A DNA stretch of 64,000 nt, taken from positions 186,001 to 250,000 of the forward strand of contig CAWEYS010000022.1 in NCBI GenBank assembly GCA_963813355.1. Direction: 5' to 3'. Position 1 is the first letter of the stretch; every line of letters begins with the position of its first letter. A program made the translations under genes and the position numbers. This document shows, one piece after another, positions 27,958 to 38,830 of this stretch. The DNA comes from DATAGF01 sp963813355. Lineage in GTDB: Bacteria; Actinomycetota; Thermoleophilia; Miltoncostaeales; Miltoncostaeaceae. The notes beneath the pieces are model-generated. The model did no database searches. It was not told the DNA's origin and worked only from the letters and a program-made list of their open reading frames with translations.

Positions 27958-28344
27958 TCAGCTGACGCTGACGATCCCGCCGGCCTCCTCGAGCTGGGAC
28001 TTGACCTGGTCGGCCTCATCCTTCGCGACGCCCTCCTTGATGTTGCTGGGGGCGTTATCGACCAGTTCCTTGGCCTCCTTGAGGCCCAGGCCGGTGACGG
28101 CGCGGACGACCTTGATGACCTGGATCTTCTTGTCGCCGGCCGCGTCGAGGCTGACCGTGAAGGCGGTCTGCTCCTCCTCGTCCGCCGCGGCGGCGCCGTC
28201 GCCCGCGCCGGGAGCCGCCGCGACGGCGACCGGGGCGGCCGCGGTCACGCCGAACGTCTCCTCGAGGGCCTTGATGCGCTCGGAGAGCTCGAGCACCGAG
28301 ATGCCCTTGAGCTCCTCGATCCACTCCTCGGTGGTCACTGCCAT
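27958..28344 (-). CDS. rplL: 50S ribosomal protein L7/L12
   Basis: 128 residues, the normal length. The N-terminal dimer domain (LELSERIKALEETFGV) is joined by an Ala/Gly/Glu hinge to the factor-binding C-terminal domain (KIQVIKVVRAVTGLGLKEAK, VDNAPSNIKEG). It forms the ribosomal stalk with L10 and stimulates EF-Tu and EF-G. It follows rplJ by 30 bp. Confidence 0.97.
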   Translation of the reverse strand: MAVTTEEWIEELKGISVLELSERIKALEETFGVTAAAPVAVAAAPGAGDGAAAADEEEQTAFTVSLDAAGDKKIQVIKVVRAVTGLGLKEAKELVDNAPSNIKEGVAKDEADQVKSQLEEAGGIVSVS

Positions 28345-28374
28345 GTCGTTCTCCTCAGTCTCTCGGTGGGGGTG

Positions 28375-28912
28375 TCAGTCGGACGGCGCCTCGGCCTCCC
28401 GCTGCGCCTGGAGCGACGCCAGGCTGCGGGCGAGGCCGCCGATCAAGTTGGACAGGCTCCCGGCCAGGCCGGAGAGCGGGGCGGCGATGCCGCCGGCAAG
28501 CTGGCCCAGCAGCTGCTCGCGCGATGGCAGCCGGGCCAGGCGCACGACGTCCGCGCTCGCCAGGTCGGCCCCGTCGAGCAGGCCGCCCTTGACCGTCAGC
28601 GCGTCCGGGTGCTCGGTGGCGTAGCCGTTGAGCGCCTTCGCCGCGACCGCCGGGTCGCCGCCCACCCACGCGATGGCCGTGGGGCCGTCGAGGTAGGCGA
28701 GCAGGGCGTCGCGGCCGGTGGCGCTGGCCGCGCGCCGGGCGAGGGTGTTCTTCACGACCGTGAACTCGGTCTCGGCGTCGCGCAGGCGCCCGCGGAGCTC
28801 GGCCATCTGCTTCACGGTCAGGCCGCGGTAGTCCGCCGCGAAGACCGTGTCGCTCGCGGCCAGGCGCTCGCTCAAGCGCGGCGATCGCCTGCTCCTTCTC
28901 GTCTCGTCTCAG
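28375..28912 (-). CDS. rplJ: 50S ribosomal protein L10 (likely CTG start, frameshift near 28874)
   Basis: The conserved body (SERLAASDTVFAADYRGLTV) is open from a TTG at 28875, but L10 normally has about 12 more residues. Removing one base near 28874 extends the frame to RRDEKEQAIAALSERL. The extended frame begins at a CTG (28912-28910) preceded by GGAGGTGA with ideal 7-nt spacing. No ATG, GTG or TTG fits. A CTG start or a misread ATG is therefore inferred. The C-terminus is helical and binds L7/L12 dimers. The leader upstream resembles the L10 autoregulatory region. Confidence 0.88.
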
Positions 28913-29075
28913 TGGGTCACCTCCGTCTCTCCGGCCGCGCGGGGCGGGCGGGAGCCGGGGTGCCCTGCGGGCGCCTCAGCGTCTCGCCGACCTCGCACGG
29001 GTGCCCGCGGACCGCGGGCGGTTTGAGGCGGCCGGGCCGCCCCCGTGTGTCTTCGGTCGCGTGCGGGCTCTGCCG
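28913..29075 (-). ncRNA. Probable L10 leader (autoregulatory 5' UTR)
   Basis: 163-nt gap between rplA and rplJ, the position of the L10 leader in many bacteria. The minus strand has GACCGAAGACACACGGG, resembling the conserved L10-binding loop, several GC stems including CCGCCCGCGG/CCGCGGGC, and the rplJ Shine-Dalgarno sequence at its end. Assignment rests on position and partial motif; a covariance-model search was not possible. Confidence 0.45.
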
Positions 29076-29795
29076 CTAGGCGGGCTCCTCCAGGACGTCG
29101 CTCGCCGACGTTTGCGTCGTGTCGATCGGGATCCCCGGGCCCATCGTCTGGGCCATGGTGATCGACCTCAGGTAGCGCCCCTTGGCGGCGGCGGGCTTCA
29201 CGCGGACGATCTCCTCGATCACGGCCTGGTAGTTCTCGATCAGCTGCTTCTCCTCGAAGGAGCGCTTGCCGATGCCGATGTGCACGATGCCGGTGCGGTC
29301 GGTGCGGTACTCGACCTTGCCGGACTTCACGTCGGTCACGGCCTTGCCGATGTCGAACGTGACCGTGCCGCTCTTGGGGTTCGGCATCTTGCCGGAGGGG
29401 CCGAGGATGCGGCCGAGCCGGCCGACGGTGCCCATCATGTCGGGCGTGGCGATGGCGACGTCGAAGTCGGTGAAGCCGTCCTGGATCCGCTTGGCCAGGT
29501 CGTCGCCGCCGACGAAGTCCGCCCCGGCGGCCTCGGCCTCGCGCGCCTTGTCGCCCTCGGCGAACACCGCGACCGTCACCTCGCGGCCGGACCCGTGCGG
29601 GAGGCTGATGGTGCCCCGGAGCTGCTGGTCGGCGTGGCGGACGTTGACGCCCAGCCGCACGTGCACCTCGACCGTCGGGTCGAAGCGGGTCAGCTCCTGT
29701 GCCCTGATCATCCGGACCGCGTGCAGCGGGTGGTAGACCCGCTCGGTGTCGATCTCGGACTTCGCCTGCTGGTAGCGCCTGCCGCGCTTGCCCAC
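29076..29795 (-). CDS. rplA: 50S ribosomal protein L1
   Basis: 239 residues from GTG with AAGGAG 6 nt upstream. Typical segments VEVHVRLGVNVRHADQQLRG, GRLGRILGPSGKMPNPKSGT and TDRTGIVHIGIGK are present. Binds 23S rRNA at the L1 stalk and can repress its own operon. It lies 10 bp after rplK. Confidence 0.97.
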   Translation of the reverse strand: MGKRGRRYQQAKSEIDTERVYHPLHAVRMIRAQELTRFDPTVEVHVRLGVNVRHADQQLRGTISLPHGSGREVTVAVFAEGDKAREAEAAGADFVGGDDLAKRIQDGFTDFDVAIATPDMMGTVGRLGRILGPSGKMPNPKSGTVTFDIGKAVTDVKSGKVEYRTDRTGIVHIGIGKRSFEEKQLIENYQAVIEEIVRVKPAAAKGRYLRSITMAQTMGPGIPIDTTQTSASDVLEEPA

Positions 29796-29805
29796 CGCCT
29801 GCTCC

Positions 29806-30234
29806 TTACTCCGCGTCGACGGTCACGCCCATACTACGCGCCGTCCCCGCGATGATCGTCATGGCCGACTCGACGCTGTTGGCGTTGAGGTCGGGCATCT
29901 TGGTCTCGGCGATCTGGCGCAGCTGGGCCCGCGTCAGGTTCGCCACCTTCTCCTTGTGGGGCTCCGGGCTGCCCTTGTCGATCCCCAGCGCCTGGCGGAT
30001 GAGCACCGCGGCCGGCGGCGTCTTGGTGATGAAGGTGAACGAGCGGTCCTCGAAGACCGTCACCTCGACGGGCGTGATCGTGCCGTTGCCGGACTGGGTC
30101 TGGGCGTTGAACGCCTTGCAGAACTCCATGATGTTGATGCTCGCCCCACCGAGCGCCGGGCCCACGGGCGGAGCCGGGGATGCCTGGCCGGCGGGGATCT
30201 GGAGCTTGATGACCTGCAGGACCTTCTTCGCCAT
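29806..30234 (-). CDS. rplK: 50S ribosomal protein L11
   Basis: 142 residues. Contains LQIPAGQASPAPPVGPALG and the C-terminal rRNA-binding helix region MPDLNANSVESAMTIIAGTA. Part of the GTPase-associated centre and the thiostrepton site. It lies 68 bp after nusG and is coupled closely to rplA. Confidence 0.97.
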   Translation of the reverse strand: MAKKVLQVIKLQIPAGQASPAPPVGPALGGASINIMEFCKAFNAQTQSGNGTITPVEVTVFEDRSFTFITKTPPAAVLIRQALGIDKGSPEPHKEKVANLTRAQLRQIAETKMPDLNANSVESAMTIIAGTARSMGVTVDAE

Positions 30235-30302
30235 GACGTCCTTCGTTCAGCGGGGCGCGCGGCCCCGGTCGGCGGTGCGCGGGGCCGCGGCCCCCGGGCT
30301 CG

Positions 30303-30836
30303 TTACGTGAGCTTCTTGACCTGGTCGAACGAGAGCTCGGCCGGCGTCTCGCGCCCGAAGATGCTGACGAGCACCTTGAGGCGGCCCTGCTCGGCGTTGA
30401 TCTCGGCGATCTCGCCGGTGAAGTCCGAGAGCGGCCCGGCGATGACCTTGACGCTCTCGCCCTCGGTGAAGTCGGCCCGGACCTTCGGCCGCTCGACGCT
30501 CGCGACGTTGAGGAGGCGGTCGACCTCGGGCTGGGTCAGTGGCACGGGCTCGTTCTCACGGCCGCCCCCGCCCACGAACCCGGTCACCCCCGGGGTGTTC
30601 TTCACCAGCCAGAGCGTGTCCGGCGTCATGTCCATGTTGACCAGGACGTAGCCGGGCAGGCGCCGCTTCTCGGTCTGGACCTTCTGGCCGTCCTTGGTCT
30701 CCACGACCTGCTCGGTCGGGATGACGACGTCCTTGACCCGCTCGCGCTGGCCCAGCGAGATGAGCCGGTGCTCGAGGTTCGCCTTGACCTTCTTCTCGTG
30801 GCCCGAGTAGGTGTTGATGACATACCAGCGGAACAC
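30303..30836 (-). CDS. nusG: Transcription antitermination factor NusG
   Basis: 177 residues from GTG (30836). NGN domain (WYVINTYSGHEKKVKANLEH, LPGYVLVNMDM, TPGVTGFVG) at about 3-115 and a KOW domain at about 125-175 (FTEGESVKVIAGPLSDFTG). It couples RNA polymerase to Rho or the ribosome. It lies 7 bp after secE. Confidence 0.97.
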   Translation of the reverse strand: MFRWYVINTYSGHEKKVKANLEHRLISLGQRERVKDVVIPTEQVVETKDGQKVQTEKRRLPGYVLVNMDMTPDTLWLVKNTPGVTGFVGGGGRENEPVPLTQPEVDRLLNVASVERPKVRADFTEGESVKVIAGPLSDFTGEIAEINAEQGRLKVLVSIFGRETPAELSFDQVKKLT

Positions 30837-30843
30837 GGGACCC

Positions 30844-31203
30844 CTAGAAGATCGCGTCGATCATGCGGCTGAAGATGGAGTCGAGCGCCGCGAGGTAGGC
30901 CGCCACGATGGCCACGACCACCAGCACGACCGCGGTGGACTGCACGAGCTGTGTGCGCGTGGGCCAGCTGACCTTGCGCAGCTCGGCGATGACCTCCGAG
31001 AGGAAGCGCGAGCCGCGCCGCTCGGCCGCGACCGCCTTGGTGACGGTGCCGGCCTTCTGGGTCGAGCGGCGCCCCTTCTGAGGGGCCGGCCGCGGGCTCG
31101 CCGGCTGGCGCCGGGACTGGCGCGGGGCACGGGCGCCCGCCGGGGCCGGCGCGTTGCCGTCTCCCGAGCTTCCCTGCCCTCGTGCGGGTCGGATGCGGGC
31201 CAT
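30844..31203 (-). CDS. secE: Preprotein translocase subunit SecE
   Basis: 119 residues. A long basic, Pro/Ala-rich N-terminal extension (about 1-62) precedes the conserved SecE amphipathic helix (FLSEVIAELRKVSWPTRTQL) and one TM helix (AVVLVVVAIVAAYLAALDSIF). Subunit of the SecYEG channel. Located directly after tRNA-Trp, the usual arrangement. Confidence 0.95.
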   Translation of the reverse strand: MARIRPARGQGSSGDGNAPAPAGARAPRQSRRQPASPRPAPQKGRRSTQKAGTVTKAVAAERRGSRFLSEVIAELRKVSWPTRTQLVQSTAVVLVVVAIVAAYLAALDSIFSRMIDAIF

Positions 31204-31233
31204 CGTTCTTTCAGTTCACCTGTCGTGGGACTA

Positions 31234-31306
31234 CAGGGCCGGAGGGACTCGAACCCCCAACCCCCGGTTTTGGAGACCGGTGCTCTACCAGTTGAGCTAC
31301 GACCCT
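31234..31306 (-). tRNA. tRNA-Trp (anticodon CCA)
   Basis: 73 nt. Acceptor arms AGGGTCG/CGGCCCT (one G-U pair) with G discriminator. D-arm GCTC-AACTGGTA-GAGC, anticodon loop TCTCCAAAA with CCA, and T-arm GGGGGTTCGAGTCCCT are present. No CCA end is encoded. It sits between rpmG and secE. Confidence 0.97.
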
Positions 31307-31341
31307 TCGCTACCGCGGACGACCGGCCGCCGCACGCCCCG

Positions 31342-31503
31342 CTACCGGGTTTCCTTGTGCGACGTGTGGCGTCCGCACCATCGGCAGAACTTCCGGAGCT
31401 CGACGCGGTCCGGCGTGTTCCGCCTGCTCTTCATCGTCTGGTAGTTCCGACGCTTGCAGTCCTCGCAAGCCATCGTCACGGCAACGCGCTGGCCGGTCGC
31501 CAA
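31342..31503 (-). CDS. rpmG: 50S ribosomal protein L33
   Basis: 53 residues. TTG start at 31503 chosen because GGAAGG lies 7 nt upstream and because L33 normally begins about ten residues before the first Met (31473). Two zinc pairs, CEDC (13-16) and CRWC (40-43), make it the zinc-binding C+ form; the end is SHKETR. A possible -10 TACCCT is at 31543-31538 on the minus strand. Confidence 0.92.
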   Translation of the reverse strand: MATGQRVAVTMACEDCKRRNYQTMKSRRNTPDRVELRKFCRWCGRHTSHKETR

Positions 31504-31551
31504 GGTACAGCCTTCCGGTGCGGGAACGGACCCGAGGAGGGTACCACGCGA

Positions 31552-32061
31552 TCACGGCGCGCCGAACGTGACGACCTGGTCGGGACGGACGTAGTAGAGC
31601 ACCCGGATCTCCCCCTCCTCGCGGAAGGGGTACGGGTACCGGTCCACGTAGAGCCGGGCCAGCTCGTCGATGCTCTCGGTGGCCAGGTGCCCGCGCTCCG
31701 GGTCCGACTCCTCGATCCTCTCGTCCGCCTGGCCGTAGATCGTCAGCCAGTGGTACGCGTTGCCCGGGTCGACGATCTCGATGGCGACGGCGGGGTCGCG
31801 GCGCATGTGGTGATCCTTCACGCGGCCCTTGACCGTGTTGATCTCGAAGCGCTCGCCGTCGGGGGCCGCACGCATCCAGACCGGCGAGAGCATCGGGCGG
31901 CCGTCGCGGCGGCGCGTGGCCAGGATCACGGTGACGGGGCCGTCGATGATGTCGCGGTGGTCCTCGCCGAGCTCGGCGATCCGCCCGAGGGTCTCCTCGT
32001 CGGCGATCTTGAAGTCGCGGCCGCTGCCGATCGTCCCGATCACGGTGTGGCGGTAGCTCAT
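31552..32061 (-). CDS. PPOX-class F420/FMN-dependent enzyme
   Basis: 169 residues with a split-barrel flavin/deazaflavin fold: GPVTVILATRRRDGRPMLSPVW, FEINTVKGRVKDHHMRRDPAVAIEI and YHWLTIYGQADE. Such proteins reduce or oxidise small molecules with F420H2 or FMN; the cofactor and substrate cannot be fixed from sequence. The ATG overlaps the cupin stop (ATGA), and it is the last gene of the monooxygenase-cupin-PPOX operon. Confidence 0.82.
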   Translation of the reverse strand: MSYRHTVIGTIGSGRDFKIADEETLGRIAELGEDHRDIIDGPVTVILATRRRDGRPMLSPVWMRAAPDGERFEINTVKGRVKDHHMRRDPAVAIEIVDPGNAYHWLTIYGQADERIEESDPERGHLATESIDELARLYVDRYPYPFREEGEIRVLYYVRPDQVVTFGAP

Positions 32062-32525
32062 CGCCGCTCCTCGCGGTCGCTCGCGACGGCGCGGCCCTCG
32101 GAGGGCCGGGCGATCTCATCGAGCTCGGGGAGGTTGACCACCACCGGCTCGCGCCCGGAGCGGACCACGGCCCAGACCGTCGGCTCCTCGTCGGAGGCGT
32201 TGATCTCCTGGTGCACCACGTGGGCGGGGATGAAGACGAAGTCGCCGGGCCCGGCCTCGAGCTCGTTCTCGAGGCGGTCGCCCCAGCGGTAGCGGGCGTG
32301 GCCCTCGATGACGTAGAGGATCGTCTCCTGCGGGCCGTGGTGGTGGGCGCCGGTCGCCGCGCCGGGCGCGACCCAGCTGCGGAACGCCGACAGCACGTCG
32401 GCGTCGGGGTTGCGCTCGTCGAAGGCCACGGTGCGCACCAGCCCGGCCGTCTGGGGCGTGTCGCCCCCGAAGCTCCCCTCCCGCGCGACCCGGATGTGCC
32501 GCTCGCCGCCCTGGTCCGATCCCAT
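32058..32525 (-). CDS. Cupin-domain protein
   Basis: 155 residues from the ATG at 32525, with an AAGGGGG Shine-Dalgarno sequence 8 nt upstream that lies in the end of the preceding gene. Cupin motif 1 is HHHGPQETILYVIEGHARYRWG (two spaced His, one Glu); motif 2 is GDFVFIPAHVVHQEIN. Metal binding is likely. The monooxygenase stop is 1 bp upstream and the PPOX start overlaps its own stop, so all three are cotranslated. Confidence 0.82.
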   Translation of the reverse strand: MGSDQGGERHIRVAREGSFGGDTPQTAGLVRTVAFDERNPDADVLSAFRSWVAPGAATGAHHHGPQETILYVIEGHARYRWGDRLENELEAGPGDFVFIPAHVVHQEINASDEEPTVWAVVRSGREPVVVNLPELDEIARPSEGRAVASDREERR

Positions 32526-32526
32526 C

Positions 32527-33738
32527 TCAACCACCCCCTTCGGAGTCACCCGGACGATAGAGCCCGAAGGCCAGCGACGGGTCGCCCGGCGTCCATCCCC
32601 CGCCGACCTGCGAGCGGTCGCCGTTGCGCGCCGCGCGGGCGACCAGGCTGCGGCCCACCTCGAGCTGTGCCGGCTCCCAGGCGGCGAGCGCCCGCGCGAC
32701 GTCGCCCCCCGCGGCGGCGAGCGCGCCTCCCAGCGCCCAGGCGTCGGCGCAGGCCTTGGCCGTGCCCGCAGCGGCGTGGGGGCGGGCCACGAAGGCGGCG
32801 TCGCCCACGATCGCCACGTCGCCCACGGCCATCCGCGGCGACTCGAGGTCGCCGATGGCCTGCACGAACGGCTGCCGGGTGGCGACGACGACCTCGGCGA
32901 GCCGGGGCGGCAGGGCCGCGCGGGCGGCGGCGCGCAGCTCGTCGGCCCGGGCCGCCGAGACGCCCCCGGGGGGCACCGAGAGCCGGCGGCCCCCGGCCCC
33001 GTCGCCGAGCAGCTCGTCCAGCCCGGCCGGGTCGAGGTTGCGGTACCAGACGTAGTTCACGCGCCGGCGGCCCGGGGCGACCTCGCCGCCGGCGTCGGGG
33101 ATCGGGTAGACGACGATGTGCGTGCCCGGGGCCGCGTGGTAGGTGATGCCGTCGCCGAGCTCGGCGACGGTCTCCTCGGGCAGCTCGTCCTCGCCGACCA
33201 CGCCGCGCCAGCCGACGTAGGCCGCCGGACGGAAGCTCACCTCGGGCAGCAGCCGCCGGCGCACGGTCGAGTCGACCCCGTCCGCCGCGACCACGAGGTC
33301 CGCGCCGACGGCCTCGCCCCCGGCCAGGCGCACCCCGTCGCCGGCGACGTCCTCGACGGCCGCCCCGCGGTGGTAGCGCTCCTCGCCGAAGTCGGCCAGC
33401 AGGGCCCGGTAGAGCGTGTTCCAGGCGGTGAAGCGCAGGTCGCTGGGGCGCTCGTAGGCCACGGAACCGTCGCGCGCGAGGAAGCGCAGGAACCGGCAGG
33501 GCGTGCTCATCCGCTCGACCGGGATGCCCCCCGGCCCGGTGGGCCAGCGCAGCGTCTCGCGGTGGAGGACGATCCCGGCGCCCCGCCCCTCCAGCGGCGC
33601 CGAGGCGCGCTCGTAGACGTCCACCTCGCACCCGATCGACCGCAGCACCAGTGCGGCCGTCAGCCCCCCGATCGACCCGCCCACCACCGCGGCCCGCGGC
33701 CCCGCCCCGGGCAGCGGCTCGATTCCGGTCGCCGCCAC
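32527..33738 (-). CDS. FAD-dependent monooxygenase (UbiH/salicylate-hydroxylase type)
   Basis: 403 residues from the GTG at 33738, next to a leaderless -10 box. N-terminal FAD motif AAVVGGSIGGLTAALVLRSIG, then GADLVVAADGVDSTVRRRLL (DG motif) and AIVGDAAFVARPHAAAGTAKA (GD motif). Hydroxylates an organic substrate with NAD(P)H and O2; the substrate is unknown. First gene of a three-gene operon, divergent from the ligase gene. Confidence 0.85.
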   Translation of the reverse strand: MAATGIEPLPGAGPRAAVVGGSIGGLTAALVLRSIGCEVDVYERASAPLEGRGAGIVLHRETLRWPTGPGGIPVERMSTPCRFLRFLARDGSVAYERPSDLRFTAWNTLYRALLADFGEERYHRGAAVEDVAGDGVRLAGGEAVGADLVVAADGVDSTVRRRLLPEVSFRPAAYVGWRGVVGEDELPEETVAELGDGITYHAAPGTHIVVYPIPDAGGEVAPGRRRVNYVWYRNLDPAGLDELLGDGAGGRRLSVPPGGVSAARADELRAAARAALPPRLAEVVVATRQPFVQAIGDLESPRMAVGDVAIVGDAAFVARPHAAAGTAKACADAWALGGALAAAGGDVARALAAWEPAQLEVGRSLVARAARNGDRSQVGGGWTPGDPSLAFGLYRPGDSEGGG

Positions 33739-33744
33739 GGCCCT

Positions 33745-33750
33745 AGTCTG
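33745..33750 (-). promoter_or_regulatory. -10 box of a leaderless promoter
   Basis: Minus strand CAGACT, 6 nt before the GTG at 33738. No Shine-Dalgarno sequence. Confidence 0.4.
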
Positions 33751-33775
33751 CCCGCCGGGCCCCTCCGGAGTCGCG

Positions 33776-33813
33776 GTGTGCCAATTGCCCCGGGCGCGCC
33801 GGCCAATTGGCAC
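33776..33813. repeat. Dispersed twin palindrome, copy C
   Basis: GTGTGCCAATTGCCC and GGCCAATTGGCAC, AATT centres 22 bp apart, in the 228-bp divergent region between the monooxygenase and ligase genes. Confidence 0.65.
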
Positions 33814-33966
33814 GGCGCCGAGCGCCTGTCCCGACTGCCAGCGCGATGCCCCCCGAACGAGCCCCGGGCGCCCCAGCGGAAGGGCGCGGCGACGGGGATG
33901 TACGAGGACGCCGGCGCCGGGCCGTATTCCCGCCCGGCCCCGTCGTGTGGTTCACTGCCCGACCGG

Positions 33967-35605
33967 ATGACCGAGTGGTCGGACTGGTACCGGCGCGAGG
34001 ACCCCACCGGGTGGGTCCTGCCGACGATCCTCCGGGAGCGGGCCGAGGAGCACCCGGACCGCGACTACCTGCGCGTCGGCGAGGGGCCCTGGCGCTCCTA
34101 CGGCGAGGTGAACGCGCGGGCCAACCGGGTGGCGAACGCGCTGATCGCCCGCGGGCTGCGCCCCGGGGAGGCGGTCTCGACGCTGCTGCCCAACTGCGAG
34201 GAGAACCTCGCGGTGTGGTTCGGGATCCAGAAGGCCGGCGGGGTCCAGTGCCCGATCAACCTCGCCTACCGGGGCGACTTCCTCTCGTGGGTCGTCAACC
34301 TGCCGCGCTCGCGGTTCCTGGTGATCGACTCCGGCCACCTCGACCGCCTCGAGGCCGTGGAGCCCGAGCTCCCGTTGCTCGAGCACGCGATCGTTCGCGA
34401 GGCGGGCGAGCCGTCGGGCCCGGCGCCGCGCGTGCGCCACGAGCCCCTCGCGGCCCTGATGGACGCGCCCGACGGCGAGCCCGGCGTCGAGGTCGGCTGG
34501 ACCGACGACGCGCGGATCATGTTCACGTCCGGCACGACCGGGCCGCTCGAAGGGGGCGATCAAGCAGCACGCCTCCGACTACTTCTCGGGCCGCACCTAC
34601 ATCGAGGTCTGCGGGGTCACGGCGGAGGACACGGTCTTCTCGTGCCTGCCCCTGTTCCACTCGAACGCCCAGGTCCTGGCCGCCTACCCGGCGATGATCG
34701 CGGGCGCCCGGATCGCCTTCGCCGAGCGCTACTCGTCGGCCGCCTTCTGGGGCCAGGTCGTGGCGGCGGAGGCCACGATCCTCAACACCGTGAGCGCGAT
34801 CAACTACTTCATCTGGAACACGCCGCCGGGGGCGCTGGACCGGGCGCACCGGGTGAGCCGGATCATGGCGATGCCCGCGCCGAAGGACATCTACGAGCTC
34901 TTCGAGGAGCGCTTCGGCATCCGCTTCATCGAGGGCTACGGGCTCACCGAGACCGGGATGGTCACCTACCACCCGCCGGGCAGGCCGCCGCGGCCCGGCA
35001 GCTGCGGCGTCGCCACGCCCGGGTTCGAGGTGAGCGTGGTCGAGCCGGGCACCGACCGGCCCGTGCCGCCCGGGACGCCGGGCGAGATCGTGGTCGACAT
35101 GAGGATGCCCAACATCGTCATGCGGGCCTACGCGGGGATGCCCGAGAAGACGGCCGAGGACTTCCGCAACCTCAAGCTCCACACCGGCGACCTGGGCCGC
35201 CTGGACGAGGACGGCTACCTCTACTTCCTCGACCGCGTGAAGGACTACATCCGCCGCCGCGGCGAGAACGTCAGCTCGATGGAGGTCGAGCGCGTGGTCT
35301 GCGCCCACCCGGACGTGCTCGAGGCCGCGGCCGTCGGCGTCCGGGCGCTGGAGGGGGCGTCGGCCGAGGACGAGATCCTCGTCTGCATCGTCGCCCGCGA
35401 CGGCCGCGCGCCCGACCTGCACGGCCTGCTCGCCTTCTGCGACGAGCGCATGCCCTACTTCGCCGTCCCGCGCTACGTGCGGGTGGTCGCGTCGCTCCCG
35501 AAGACCCCGACCGAGCGGGTGCGCAAGGTGGAGCTGCGCGACGCCGGCGTCACGCCCGACACGCACGACCGGGTCGTCCACGGCCCGCCGGTCCCGTCGC
35601 GGTGA
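33967..35605 (+). CDS. AMP-dependent acyl-CoA synthetase/ligase (frameshifted near 34547)
   Basis: About 545 residues after removing one base. ANL-family landmarks: FTSGTTGP then, across the break, KGAIKQHASDYFSG; GYGLTETGMV; and HTGDLGRLDEDGYLYFLDR with RVKDYIRRRGENVSS. Deleting the T at about 34547 gives the exact P-loop-like consensus SGTTGPPKGA. Closest in layout to CaiC-like carnitine/crotonobetaine-type ligases; the acyl substrate is unknown. The stop overlaps the next start (GTGA). Confidence 0.85.
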
Positions 35606-35862
35606 GCGACGACGACCTCGACCTGGGCGAGGCCGCCGACTACATCCTCTCGGAGCGGCCCGGCCTGGGGGAGGACGCGGTCTGGGGCGTCCTCACCGAG
35701 CTCGGCGAGCCGCCCGCCCCCGGCCAGGAGGGCCTCGCGCTCCAGCTCCTGGCGAGCGCGCGGCCGGACGTGCGCGCCAAGGACGCCCGGCGCATCCTGC
35801 GCGAGTGGCAGGCCTACGCCAGGATCGCGCGCGAGGACGACTGGGAGGAGGACGACGACTAG
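35602..35862 (+). CDS. Small acidic protein of unknown function
   Basis: 86 residues from a GTG overlapping the ligase stop. Mostly helical, acidic at both ends (SDDDLDLGEAADYIL and a run of Asp/Glu at the end). No recognised family. The overlap suggests translational coupling to the ligase, but nothing in the sequence shows what it does. Confidence 0.55.
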   Translation: MSDDDLDLGEAADYILSERPGLGEDAVWGVLTELGEPPAPGQEGLALQLLASARPDVRAKDARRILREWQAYARIAREDDWEEDDD

Positions 35863-35897
35863 GGCAGGGCCCGGGCGAGGATCACCCCTTCGGGCGG

Positions 35898-35903
35898 TAC
35901 GAT
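35898..35903 (+). promoter_or_regulatory. -10 box of a leaderless promoter
   Basis: TACGAT, 8 nt before the GTG of the small heat-shock gene. No HAIR or CIRCE element was found nearby. Confidence 0.4.
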
Positions 35904-35911
35904 CCCGCGCA

Positions 35912-36324
35912 GTGTTCAGGGACGACGTGGACCGGCTGTTCGCCGAGCTCTTCCCCGGAGGCCGGCACGCCGCCTCGAACGAGGCCCGGGCGCCGGTCGA
36001 CGTCTACGTCGCCGACGGCGAGCCGCCGACCCTCGTGGTCGAGATGGACGCGGCGGGGGTCGACCCGGACCTGGTGGACGTGTCCCTGCAGGGGGACGTC
36101 CTGGTCGTGCGCGGGGAGCGGCGCCGGCGCCCCGGGGGCCGGCGCGTCTACCACCACGCGGAGATCGCCTGGGGGCCGTTCGAGCGCCGCCTGAAGCTGG
36201 GCGTTCCGGTCGACGCCAACGCGACCACCGCCTCGTTCGAGGACGGGATCCTGCGGATCGCCCTGCCCCTGGCGCCCAAGCAGCCGTCGCGGCGCGTCGA
36301 CATCTCCGCCGGCGGAGCCGCGTC

Positions 36325-36328
<4 letters not shown>
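35912..36328 (+). CDS. Small heat-shock protein, Hsp20/alpha-crystallin family
   Basis: 138 residues. The alpha-crystallin domain spans about 28-125 (PVDVYVADGEPPTLVVEMDAAG, VSLQGDVLVVRGERR, YHHAEIAWGPFERRLKLGVPVD) with the IxI-like tail RIALPL. An ATP-independent holdase. Its stop overlaps the lon start (GTGA), so chaperone and protease are cotranslated. Confidence 0.88.
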
Positions 36329-38725
<2,397 letters not shown>

Positions 38726-38784
38726 GCCCGGCGAGAGGGCCCGACGCAGCTCGCCCGGTCGCAGACGCGACCGTCGCTGACGAT

Positions 38785-38813
38785 CTATGTCGAGTTGTTA
38801 TAGAGCGACATAG
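38785..38813. promoter_or_regulatory. Inverted-repeat operator candidate
   Basis: CTATGTCG-N13-CGACATAG, 8-bp perfect arms, in an unusually AT-rich patch. It brackets the -35 box of the ATPase promoter, so a bound dimer would be expected to block polymerase. Confidence 0.55.
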
Positions 38814-38824
38814 TCCGTTAGCAT
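38795..38824 (+). promoter_or_regulatory. Promoter of the ATPase gene
   Basis: TTGTTA (38795-38800), 18-nt spacer, TAGCAT (38819-38824), 6 nt before the GTG at 38831. One of the clearest sigma70-type promoters in the window, of leaderless type. Confidence 0.65.
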
Positions 38825-38830
38825 CGCTGC

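Noticed and set aside
38726..38784. Imperfect stem after lon as a terminator
   Set aside because: Arms need a bulge and there is no T-run; too weak to call.
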